The translations under genes and the position numbers were made by a program. The notes beneath the pieces are model-generated. The model saw only the letters and a program-made list of their open reading frames with translations, did not search any database and was not told where the DNA came from. Positions 21,686-31,531 of a stretch of 64,000 nucleotides of DNA are shown here, piece after piece; position 1 is the first letter of the stretch; every line of letters starts with the position of its first letter. The stretch comes from Cafeteria roenbergensis (taxonomy: Eukaryota > Sar > Bigyra > Bicosoecida > Cafeteriaceae): assembly GCA_008330645.1 (NCBI GenBank), contig VLTN01000009.1, positions 434,001 through 498,000 of the forward strand. Reading direction: 5' to 3'.

Positions 21686-24600
21686 TCAAACCTCGCGGCC
21701 AAGCTGCCTCCCAGACGCGCTGCGCATGCCGGCAGGCCGCGTGGAAAGGGAGCGAGCACTGCCTCCTGGGCGACGAGTCGCCGCTGCTGTCGGCCCGTCG
21801 CTCTGACCACGCGACGATGCAGCCGCAGCGCCACGAGCAACCGACGCGCGGCCAGCCGCAGCAAGCCCTTGACGGGGGCGAGGGGCTCTGCCTGAGCCCC
21901 CGGCTGCGTGGGCAGTGCGGGCGGGCCTGCGTTCTCCGGCAGCAGCGGGTGGGCCTGCCGCGCGATGGCCGGCATGCAGCCGGGACACCCCAGCCGCGGA
22001 CGAGCCTCCGAGGCCTCTGTTGAGTCGTGAATTCAGGGCCGCAGCAGCAACCGCGTCTGCCATCTCCTGGGCTTGCCTTGCAGCTTCGCTTGCCTCTGCT
22101 GCCTCTGCCCTGGCCAGGTCAGCCGCCTTGCTGTCCCCAGCGGCCTCCGCCTCTGCAACGGCTTCTTGGAACGACGCCGCGATTGCCATCGCCACTGCAG
22201 CGTTCTCAGCCGCCACGTCCTCTGGCGCCCGCCTCCTGCCCCTGTCGGCGCCTGCGGCTCCACCGCCACCGCGTGCGGGGGCTCGCCGTTGGTCTCTCGC
22301 TCCTTCGCGCCCGGCCCCTGAGCGCGCTGCGCGGCTTGCGGGCCCGCCGGCACCGCCGCGGCCGCCACTTGATGCCTTCCTCCGTCCGATTGCCGGCAGG
22401 TGCGGCTGAGGGCTGCTCGGGGCTGGTCCGTCGGTTGGCTCGCTCGACAGCTCGCGTCTGATGCGGTCATGACTGGCTCGCGACCGTGCCTCCCGCTCCG
22501 CCCGCTCTGCCCTCGACGTCGGCATGCCTGCCCGAGCAGGGTTTGCGCCGGCTTGCTCGCGGCTGTGACCCCGGCCCGCCCCCGCAGGCGCTTCGGAAAC
22601 GTCACTGCCCGACCGCTCAGCGGCCCGGACCCGAGCCTTGCCGCGCTCCTGCCCACCACGCTGCGGCCTGGCGGAGCCCTCAGGCAGGTTTGCACGCGCC
22701 CTGCCACTCGTGCCTGCCGCAGTGCGGCCCCCTTCAACCGGCATCCTTCTGGCCGCCGGCGCTTTGCCACCGCGAGGCTCGATCCTCGGCGCTGCGGCGT
22801 CAGACGGCGAGTCTGCAGCCCCGCGGGAGCCCGAGCCGCCGCGGTGCGGCTTGCGCGCAGGGCCAGCGCGGTCCTCCGGCGGGTGAGGAGAGGGCGGTGC
22901 CGCAGAGACGGGGCCAGCGCCGGCAGGCGCGCCCCTCCGCGCCCCCCTGGCCCGCCGGCCTGCCGGCGACAAGCCACCTTCCGTGAAGCCAGCCCTGCCT
23001 CCCGACGCACCCCTGCCGGAGTCAGCACCGGGCTCCCTGCCGCGCCGAGGAGGGCTCTCGACGATGGGAGAGGGTGCCCTCACCTCACGCCCCTGGCCCC
23101 ACCCTTGCACTACGCGACCACCCAGGCTGCGGCCCGCCCCCGACAGCGCTCTGCCGATCCCGGCCCCCGCTGCGCCCCTTCCCGCGGAACCAGCTCCGCC
23201 GGCAGCGCCCTCTCCTCCGCCCGGCTGCTGCTGCCGTGCGCGCCACGCCAGCGGTGCAACCTTGACTGCAGCGGCGCGCGAAACCGCGAGAGCCATCTTC
23301 TCCGCCGGCACCGCCCCCTTGCCCAGGAGAGCCGCGAGCGCGGCTGGCCGCATCGCAGCCGCCCGTCGGCGCGCCTCCCACAACACCCAGGCCGCGTTGT
23401 CGACGGACGCCGCCCCCCGCGGCCGTCGCCCGGCCACGTCGACCTCCGTCAGCTCCGCCATCACGGCGCCGTCGTCGCCTGCGGCAGAGCCCGCGGCAGC
23501 CGGGCCCGGTCCGCTGCCGCCGCCAAGTCGTCTGCCCACTCGCCCTGCCGGCGCGCCGGCGGTGCCTGCGTCGGCCCCGCCACCCTCCCGTGGCCCATGT
23601 TGCTCAGCCGCACCTTGGCCAGCGTCGTCGGCGTCCTTGCCATCCTCCTCTGCCATCGCCATCGCCATGGCCTCCTTCACCGCAGCGCTTGGCGGCAGAG
23701 CCGGGACGAGCGGCCTTGCAGAGGCCCCAGACGGAGCACCGGCACCAGCACCAGGTGCTCCAGCTCCGAGAGCAGCATCACCAGCCCTGCTGGCGCTCGG
23801 ACGGTCTGGGGAGGGCGGGGCGTCGAGCGGGGGCGCAAACTCTACCTCCAGGTCCAGGTCTCCGTAGAGGCACACCACGTTGTCCTCCGGCGGCTTCACC
23901 TCGATGACGTCGATCAGGAAGGACTCCCCCGCAACGGATACTTTCAGGGTCTCGCCCACGGACAGAGCACTGCGCGGCGCGAAAAGCCAGTCTCGGCAAG
24001 GATCAAAGTGTCACAGCGCGGGGAGCAGGCCGCGGAGCAGCAGGGCGGGCAGGAGCCACCGCCGCAGCCCTGGGCCTCGCGCGGGCGGGACCGTGGCCGC
24101 AGCACGGGCAGGGCTGTCCTGGCCGCCGACAGACCTCCAGCGAGGTTGCGCGGCTCCGTTGCCACGGCCGAATGTTGGACCGGACGCGGGGGCCTTGCGA
24201 CGCGAGACGAAAGACCCCCTTCGGGAGCGCACCCGCCCTGCCCTGCTCGCCGATCAGTCTGCCGGCCTGGCCTGCCGCTCTGCATTCTTCGCTTGCTTGC
24301 CGTGGGCCAGCGGGCGGGGCGGCGCTCGCTCACCTGTAGTTGCGGAAGGCTACCTCGAGCACCTCCCGCGGACCGACCGCGGCAGCGAGATCCACGAAGG
24401 CCATGGTGTGGGGCTGAAGCTTGGCCCACTGGCCCTTCTTGACCTGTGGAGTGGACCAGGGGGTGGGGCATTGGGGTCGGGGTGGGGGGGGGGGGGGTGA
24501 GGGGTGCTGGGAGCGGGGATGTCCGGGCGCGCTCAACCACGCGACGCGGTCGACCCCGCATTGCGCCCAGAGCAGCCCCACAGAGGGGCCGAGAGATGGC

Positions 24601-25211
24601 GTGCTCGCAACAGGGCTGCGCTGCGAGGGGCCGGGCGCGGGGGCGCCGAACTCTCTGCGACTGCGGTGTGCGAGCGCTCACGCCTCTCTGGCTGGTGAGG
24701 ACTATGCTGCCGCCCTCGCGCGTCCTGAGGTTGCGCAGCATCCACTTGGGGAGGAAGCACTTGCCCTTGTCAGCAGAAAACTCCATGACGCCGCAGTACT
24801 GCTCGAACGGGGGCGGGGCTTTGCCGGTGCGCGTGGGCATCGCATGCGCCGGCTTGGTGCCCTTGGACAGCTTGAACAGAAACGGCAACGGCAGCCGAAG
24901 CCGCGAGACCGCACGGAACAGCTCCTGCGCGGCGATAACGAAGAGAAAACACACGGACGTGGCCGAACTGCGGCACGGGTCGCAGCACGCAGGCCAGCAA
25001 CGTCGCCAGAGGGCACAGCGGCCGGCGCCTTGCTCACGCTGGGGAGGATAATCTTGTCCCCATCCTCAAGGTCAGGACGGCCGCAGCGGCTGAAGGAGAA
25101 GGCCTGCAGCGAAGTCGTCAAGCTCCCTTTGCCCTGGCCGAACGCTGCGGGGGGGTTGGTGCGGGGCACGAACAGCGACGGCGAGGCGGTTGCGGCGGCC
25201 GTTTGAAGCAT
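21686..25211 (-). CDS. UFD1: UFD1, ubiquitin-recognition component of Cdc48/p97 complex
   Basis: About 936 residues in four exons: 25211..25038, 24924..24682, 24443..24334, 23969..21686. All donors are GTGAGC; phases agree at each join. Spliced residues about 30-222 follow the UFD1 double-psi-barrel domain in order: AFSFSRCGRPDLEDGDKIIL, then LPFLFKLSKGTK, then EQYCGVMEFSADKGKCFLPK, WMLRNL, then QWAKLQPHTMAFVDL and EVLEVAFRNY, then LIDVIEVKPPED. UFD1 with NPL4 delivers polyubiquitinated clients to the Cdc48 unfoldase. The usual protein is about 300-350 residues; here a roughly 700-residue Arg/Gly/Ala-rich tail follows, containing a UIM-like motif near residue 770. The start ATG (MLQTAAAT) is the nearest in-frame one; an upstream exon is possible. 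The four-exon reconstruction is strongly supported by homology. Confidence 0.92.
24484..24497. repeat. Homopolymer G run in UFD1 intron 2
   Basis: Fourteen consecutive G on the + strand (C run on the transcribed strand) within the 238-bp intron between UFD1 exons 2 and 3. Such runs are prone to length error in sequencing. Confidence 0.85.
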
Positions 25212-25554
25212 GCAAGCGCATCGCCACCCAGACAGCCTGCTGCTGCGGCGCCTCCGCCACCAGGGCCAGCGCGCATGCAGTGCGACCGCACTCACCCGTG
25301 TACAAGCGGCTGGCCATCGGAAGCCGCAGCCGCCGAGGCAAGGGTGCCATCCACTCGTCGGGCGCCGATATCATCCGGACGGCAAATACTCGGCTGCGTG
25401 GGAATTTTGCCCTCTCGCCATCGGCCGAGCAAGCACCGCCCGCCCGTGGGAGCGCGCGGCAGAAAGGGCCGTGCTGCAAGTGCGACAGGCCTGCGCTGTG
25501 CTGCCCCCAAGCGCTCTCTTGCGGCTTGCGTTCCGGCCGGAGCCGAAGGGCATC
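25212..25554. promoter_or_regulatory. Divergent promoter region UFD1 / VPS9 gene
   Basis: A 343-bp gap between the chosen start codons of UFD1 (-) and the VPS9-domain gene (+). It stays open in the VPS9 frame back to an ATG at 25210, but the translated segment is basic and without structure, so I treat it as promoter and 5' UTR. No TATA-like element is evident. Confidence 0.5.
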
Positions 25555-28500
25555 ATGGCACGCTACGGCGGAGTTCCTGCCGATTTCGATTTGGCGGCGT
25601 TCGAGGCCTTGGCTGCCGAGGAGGGTGGCGACTGCATGGACGACGACGACGCGCTGTTCTCCCCCAGTCCCTCCTCAGCGGCTGGCGGCAGCGCGTGGGC
25701 TCCAGGGAGCAGCTGCGTGCCGTCGCCAGATCGGGCTGCGCTGCCACACACTCCCAAGCACACTGGCGCCCCGACATCGGAGCTTGCCACCCCTGGGATC
25801 GCGACCCCCTCTTCGGTAGCCGCAGTTGTCCGGGGGGGCGCCAGCACCGGCCAGCACGACGCTTTGGGCGGGCCTGGGCCCCGCACCGGCATCGCCGTGT
25901 CCCCGATGCAGCAGTGGTGCGCAGCCGACTCCTCCCCGTCCCTCGAAGCTGCTCACACGCCTGCAGGCGCGGGGTGGACTCCAGGGGGCGCCGTCCCGGG
26001 CCTCGCAGGCTTGGCAGTGGGGCCCGTGCCCGCGATAGCAGGCGCCGGCGAACCAGGCTCCGGCCCCGCGCGGCTCGACCTCCCGCCGCCGCATCCTCCA
26101 TCCCCTCCCGGCGCGGGGGGCGGTCCCCGCGCGCCACCCCCAGCCCCGCCAGCTTCTCCTCCCTCTGAGGGCGACGTGGAGGCGGCGGGGGACCGCGTGT
26201 TCGCCGAGCTGTTCCGGTTGGGCGCGCTGCCGGAGCGACCGCTTGCCCCCCGAGAGTGGCACCAGCACGCGGCGGAGGTGGAGGCGGCGCGGGCTCGCAC
26301 AGCCGTCCGGCGACGGTTCGCCCTGGCCAGGTCACAGGCAGAATCAGCCCGCAGGCGCGCCCGGGAAACCGGCGCACCCATCTCCGCCTCCGCACTCGCG
26401 GGGCCCTCAGAGGCCCGTCTGCGCATCGAGTGCCACAACGTCACATCGGAGGCGAGGGAGCTGCGCCTGCGACGCGCGGGCGCGGAGAATAGCGACGCGG
26501 CTAGGGCCTGGGGCGATCTCGTGGCCATGGGGTCTCTGGACAGCCCGCACCACACGGCCAAGGCACGGGAGCGCGTGTGGGCGACTCTGCTCCCTGACAC
26601 AAGGCGAGAGCGGGACGCGTTTGCGCAGGCCGCTGATCTGCGGTTTCGCGGCCGCGTCCAGTGCCTGCGGGCACGGGCGGAGGCTTGCGAGGAGACGCTG
26701 CAGGCCGCAGCGGCCGCGGCGGCGGACGCGATCCGGGTTGCAAAGGAGCGAGCACTGGCCGCGAAGCAAGCCGCGGCAGCCGCACAGGCGGAGGCATCGG
26801 CCGATTCAGCGGCCAATTCAGCGGCCGGAGCAGAGGCTGATTCAGCGGCCGATTCAGCGGCCGATTCAGCGGCCGGAGCAGAGGCTGATTCAGCGGCCGA
26901 TTCAGCGGCCGATTCAGCGGCCGGATCAACGGCCGGAGCAGAGGCGGAGGCAGCGCAGCCGGATTCCAGGCCGACGGCTGGGGCGGAGGCGCCGAGCGCA
27001 GAGGCCCCGCCTGCAGCCGCAGCGACGACGACGCCGGCTGCAGCCATCGAGCCGCCGCCCCCCTCAGCAGCGTCTACGGCCGCAGCGGGCACGCCCCCCC
27101 TGCACCGCCCCGCTGGAGAGGACCCAGTGGCGTTGATGCGCACGCGGATGAACGCCGCCGTGAACCGCGCACAGGCGGCCGTGGACGCCGCGCGCCGAGA
27201 GCTGCGTGCGTGCGTGCGAAGCCACCTCGCCCGCGCCCTCAGGCTAGACGCCTCGGCGTCCACCGCGGCAGCGGCAGAGGCGGAGGTCGCCGCGGCGGCA
27301 GCCGAGCTGGAAGAGCGGCTCGCCGCGTCCGGGGACCAAGCCGCCCGCAACCGCGAACCCGGCGGCCTCGGCGGCCTCGGCGGCGCGGCGGCTGACCTGC
27401 CGGCGGCGCCGCCGAGTCCGGCGACGCCGCCGCCCCACGTCCCCGCCGTCCCTGCCTCAGGTCCTGTGTCGCAGCTCGCCCCCACCCCCTGGGCGGACCG
27501 CCATGGCCGCGAGCCGAGCGACGCGTCAGCAGCGTCAGCAGCTTCGGGGTTCGGGGGCTCGCCGCCGCCCCACCGCCGCCATTCGTCGGCGCAGGGCCCG
27601 GGCTGGGCGGCGGGCGGGGCGCCAGGCGCAGTCAAGCCAGCCCCCGTCCCGCCCCCGTTCCGCTCGCGGGCCCGATCAGCGGCAGCGGCCTCCACGTCTG
27701 GCGCGGGCGCCGCGGCCATCAACCACGGATCCGCCGCCGCTGCCGCCGCCGACGCGTCGTTGGGCGCCAGCGTCGCCTCGTTCCTGGACCACAGCCTCGG
27801 GGCGTCGCTCGCGAAGTTTGCCCTCGTCTTCGGGAAGCTGCACCCGGTGCGAGAGCAGGGGGCGTCCGCGGTGGTGCGCTGGCCGGTGCCGGTCAAGCGC
27901 AGGCCCGCCGGCGCGGCGGGGGGCGAGGGCTGGTTCACGCGCGGGTGGGGGAGCAGCCCCGGGCGCGGCAAGACTGGCGACGAAGTCGTGATCCCGCCCA
28001 CGCCCGCTCGGCCGCCCTGCCTGTACGCCCCGCACCAGTGCCCCTGGGGCCACGAAGCGTTTGCAGACGACGAAGCTCTCTTCGAGCGGAGGCCCCCTCC
28101 GGAGTCGGTGGCGTTCGCACTGGCCTTCCAGGATCTTCGGACGTTTGCATGGCTGCTCGGGCTCGAAATCGCGCAGTGGTATCCCGAGGTGGTGCCGCCC
28201 GTGCCGCCCGCCAGGGCGGAGCTTCCCGAGGGCACGTCCCTGGACGAGGCACAGGCGCGCCAGTATGACGCCGCCCGAAGCCGGGCCTTCCGTGAGGCGC
28301 AGGAGTGGCGCGAGTTCGTCTTCGAGTGCTCGCTGGACGCCGCAAGCATCCTTTGCTACGAGCCGTGCCTCAACCTGTGCATGGACCGCTGGGGCGACAG
28401 GGATAACACCCTGATGCAGTGAGCACGGCCACAGCAACGGCGCCCTCGCCCCCTGGTGCGCCTCTCGAACCCGCTGCTGCGCTGCCTGTTCCGGCAAAGC

Positions 28501-29058
28501 GCTCCGAGCGAGCCTCCAGCGCGCTCCTGCTTTGCCCTGGCTCCTCTCGCTACCTTGCCCGCTCCTCGCAGCTGCCTGCTGTACGTGTCCGACGCTGACC
28601 CCGCGCTGTTCCATGTGCCCCCAAAGAGCCGCCTTGACGGAGAGCCGCTGCCGCCCAAGGAGGGGCCAGCTCCGGAGCCGTCCCGTACGCGGCGCGAGAG
28701 GGGCGAAATCGCGGAGGAGGCGTACAAGGAGGCAATCACGCTGCTTCGGAGCATGACGTTGCAGCGCACGGCGCGGCACAAGTGCGCTGTCGTGGCAAGA
28801 GTGATGGGCTCGCTTTCGGACGCGGCCAGGCGCGTTCGCGGGCAGGCGCTTGGCTCAGACGACCTGATGCCGCTGCTCGCCTGGGCGCTCGCCCGCAGCA
28901 GGCAACCAGCGTTGCTCGCACAGCTGGGCTTTGTGCAAGCGCTGCTCCCGGAGCGGCTCATGACGCAGTCGGACGGATTCACGGTTGCTGCGCTCTCCGG
29001 CGCGGTGCACGCCATGCAAGACGTGGCACGAGCTTCGGCTGCCGGCGAAGAGGTCTGA
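25555..29058 (+). CDS. VPS9-domain protein, probable Rab5-type GEF
   Basis: About 1,116 residues in two exons, 25555..28418 and 28572..29058; intron 153 bp (GTGAGC...CGCAG), phase 2. The start MARYGGVPADFDLAAFEAL is preferred over an in-frame ATG at 25210 because it begins the acidic, ordered N-terminus. The C-terminal VPS9 domain spans about residues 880-1110: …LCYEPCLNLCMDRWGD… across the junction, then DDLMPLLAWALARSRQPALL and FTVAALSGAVHAM, which match the helices that contain the conserved Asp and Tyr/Thr region of VPS9 exchange factors. VPS9 domains load GTP on Rab5/Rab21-type GTPases in early endosomal traffic. The preceding 850 residues are Ala/Pro-rich with helical, probably coiled, segments and a DSAA repeat. 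The usual catalytic Asp region is present, but the usual final T/S-E motif is less clear. Confidence 0.82.
26803..26946 (+). repeat. 12-bp tandem repeat (DSAA) with 48-bp higher-order unit
   Basis: Coding minisatellite of the unit GATTCAGCGGCC, translated Asp-Ser-Ala-Ala. Runs of three units alternate with GGAGCAGAGGCT (Gly-Ala-Glu-Ala), so a 48-bp block is seen twice almost perfectly, with a degenerate start and end. It stands out by its use of GAT and TCA codons in a gene that otherwise uses GAC and TCC/AGC. Confidence 0.9.
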
Positions 29059-29241
29059 CGCGTGGGCGCACCAACCAGACGGGAGTGAGTCGGCTCGCTT
29101 CCCGCCCGAGGCACTCAGAGAACGATCAACGCGCTGCGCGACCGCGCGAACCCATGCCCAAACGCAACCCGCCAGCAGAGCCCGCTGCCGCCACGCCACC
29201 CGCACTCGTTGGGCGCGCCTCAAGGGGGCTGGGCCTCGGCG

Positions 29242-31289
29242 ATGCCCAGGGACGACCCCGCTGAACTGCTGCAGTGCGTGCCTGACGATGGTGAGTCCCC
29301 CGGGAGCAGTCCTGCGGCGTGTGTGCGTGTTGCGCTGGCGCCGCCGCAACGCCCGACTGGCCCAACGACGCCGCCTGCGTGCCCTTGGCTGCTCCCACGG
29401 GGCCTCGCATCGCAGTGATTCAAGGCGCGCTGCTCCCACGAAGGCTGCTGCGCCAGGTCCGAGCCGAGACCATGAGCGCGCGCCTGGAGCTCGGCCGCGC
29501 CGGCAGCGGAGCGTGTTGCGTTGCCTTGCGGCGCCGTGACAGCCTCGTTGCCTCGGAGGATGCTTGCATCCCAGTGCAGGGCATCGACGAGACGCTGGCC
29601 GACTCGCTGCTGTTGCCGCGGGGGGCGATGGCGGCCCTCGGCCTCAGCGAGCACCAGGTGATGGAGGTTCGCCTCGTGGGGGCTCACTCGCTGCGCGCAG
29701 TGAGGTCGGTCCGGCTGAGGCCCTTGTCCGACGGGTTTATGGAGGCCGCCGCAGCCGTCGGCGTGGCGCGCGCCGTCGCTGCGGTCCTCTCGAGCGCCTG
29801 CGCCATCGCTCCCGGCTGCAGCTTTGAGGCGGCGCTGCCGGTGCCAGGAGTCGCCGCCAGCGCCGCCTCGAGGCCGCGCCGTCACGACGGCATCGCTGAG
29901 CCCCACACACCATCCCTCCACACGATGCAGGTGCTGGAGTGCGACCCGCCGGGCGGGGGCGTCGTCATCGTCGGCGCAGCGTCCGACCCGGCGGGCGCCG
30001 CAGCCACCTCCCACGCCTCCGAGGCCACCGCAGCCACGTTCACCCTGGGCGCAGCTGACCTCCCGGCAGAGCCAGCCGAGGTCCCACTCACGACAGACCC
30101 CGGGTCCGCCTCTGGCCACCGCCTGGGCGGGCGACGCCCCAGCACGGCCTCCACGCGCCGCCGCACCCCCACCAGCAGAGCAGGGGCAGGGGACGCCTTC
30201 GAAGAGCGGCAGAGCCGCGAGCCAGCGCCCCCCGCCGCCCCCAGGCTCGAGGCCCCTTCCGCACCGCCAGCGTCCGTCAGGCGGGGGGTCGGCGCGCGAC
30301 GCCCGGTGGTGGCCAGGCACGGTTCGGCGGCAGAGCCGCAAGCGGCAGAGCCATCAGTGGCAGAGCCACCAGCGGGAGCGAGCAGGCAACGGACCCCGCC
30401 GAGGGGGCGCCCTGCCGTGAGCCCGGCCGCCGAGGGCGTGAGCGTCATCGCGGCGTCTCACGCCCCCCTGGCTGCTGCAGGCTCCATGCAGGAGGCTGGG
30501 TCGGCTAGCGGCCGACGGTCGGCTGGTTGCGCAGCGGGCAGTCGGGAGAGCGGGCCTATCGCCCTCGGCAGCAGTGGCGGCGGCAGCAGCGGCGGCAGTG
30601 GCGGCGGCAGCAGCGGCGAAGGCGGGCTGGCCAGCCCCTCCGATGCCCTGCCCATTCGACCGGGAAGCAGCGCCATCGGCAGGCTGCGGGGGCTTCGTCG
30701 CGCACGGGCTCCCCCCAGTGGCGGCTTTGGCCCGCCAAGGGTGCCGGATCGGCCACACGGCGCGTCCACGAGTGCGCCGTCCGCAAGTCTTGCCGCTGCC
30801 CCTCGCTCAGGCCACCCGGGTCTCGCTCAGCCCTCGGCAGCTCTGCCAGACGCTCGTCACGGCAGAGCCGGCGAGAGCGCTGCGCCGAGGCCGGGAAGCC
30901 ATCGGCCCGAGTCGCTGACGCCCGCCCCGCCCGCAGGCCCGCCCGCTGCCGCAGTGGCTCGTCCACAGAGCGCCATCGGGCGGAGGCTGGTTGACGGGCT
31001 GCGGGCGGAGTTTGCGGTGCCCGAAGCGCCGGCGACGGGAGCGAGCGGGCAGGCCTCAGGCGGGGCGGGGCGGCGCCCCAGCAGCCCCAGCTCTTGCTCC
31101 GGGAGCACCGTGCCTCGCGCCGCTGATGGCGGGGGGGGAAGCGGCGCTCGAGGTGGCCGGGGGGGTGTCGAGCGCCGCGCGTGGGCCGGGGAGGGGCACC
31201 GGCTGGGATCTGGCCGGGACGACCCGCGCCCGCCGTCCCCGGTGACGGTGTCGCCCAAGCGGCGGCAGCAGGAGGGCTTCCGAGCGTGA
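29242..31289 (+). CDS. Divergent UFD1-like protein with long disordered tail
   Basis: About 640 residues in two exons, 29242..29290 and 29416..31289; intron 125 bp (GTGAGT...CGCAG), phase 1. The spliced N-terminal 230 residues follow the UFD1 domain in order: VIQGALLPRRLLRQV (like KIIMPPSALDKL), MSARLELGRAG, SLLLPRGAMAALGLSEHQVM, VRLRPLSDGFMEA (like VKLQPQSTDFLDI), ARAVAAVLSSACAI and LHTMQVLECDPPGGGVVIV (like YELRVLEVKP..). The canonical CGVLEF…W segment is strongly changed. The remainder (about 400 residues) is Pro/Ser/Ala/Gly-rich. It may be a specialised Cdc48 adaptor or have lost that role. It lies 4 kb from the canonical UFD1 gene, with the VPS9 gene between. Similarity is by eye, not by search. 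Confidence 0.72.
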
Positions 31290-31531
31290 GCGGTGCGCGG
31301 GCCGGCGGATGCTTGAAAGGCTTTGGCGGCGTCGTCGCGGTGGCTGCTGGCCAGGACCACCGCCGGGCGCGCTGGCGTGTGAGTGTGCGTGCGCTTGCAG
31401 GGGAGAGAGCGGTGCCAGGGTGGGGGTCAAGTGTGTGAGAGACAACGCTGGCAGAGTGCGGCGTCATAGACTTGTCATGTCGCACGCACGTCGCTCCCGC
31501 GAGCTTGCAAACCTGGCAGGGCGGCTCTCGC

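Noticed and set aside
26803-26946. Regular repeats considered as a CRISPR array
   Set aside because: Units are 12 bp, contiguous, without spacers, and in frame within a protein gene of a eukaryote.
25953-28349. 798-codon minus-strand open frame
   Set aside because: Antisense shadow of the VPS9 gene's Ala-rich region; Ser/Ala-rich, no recognisable fold.
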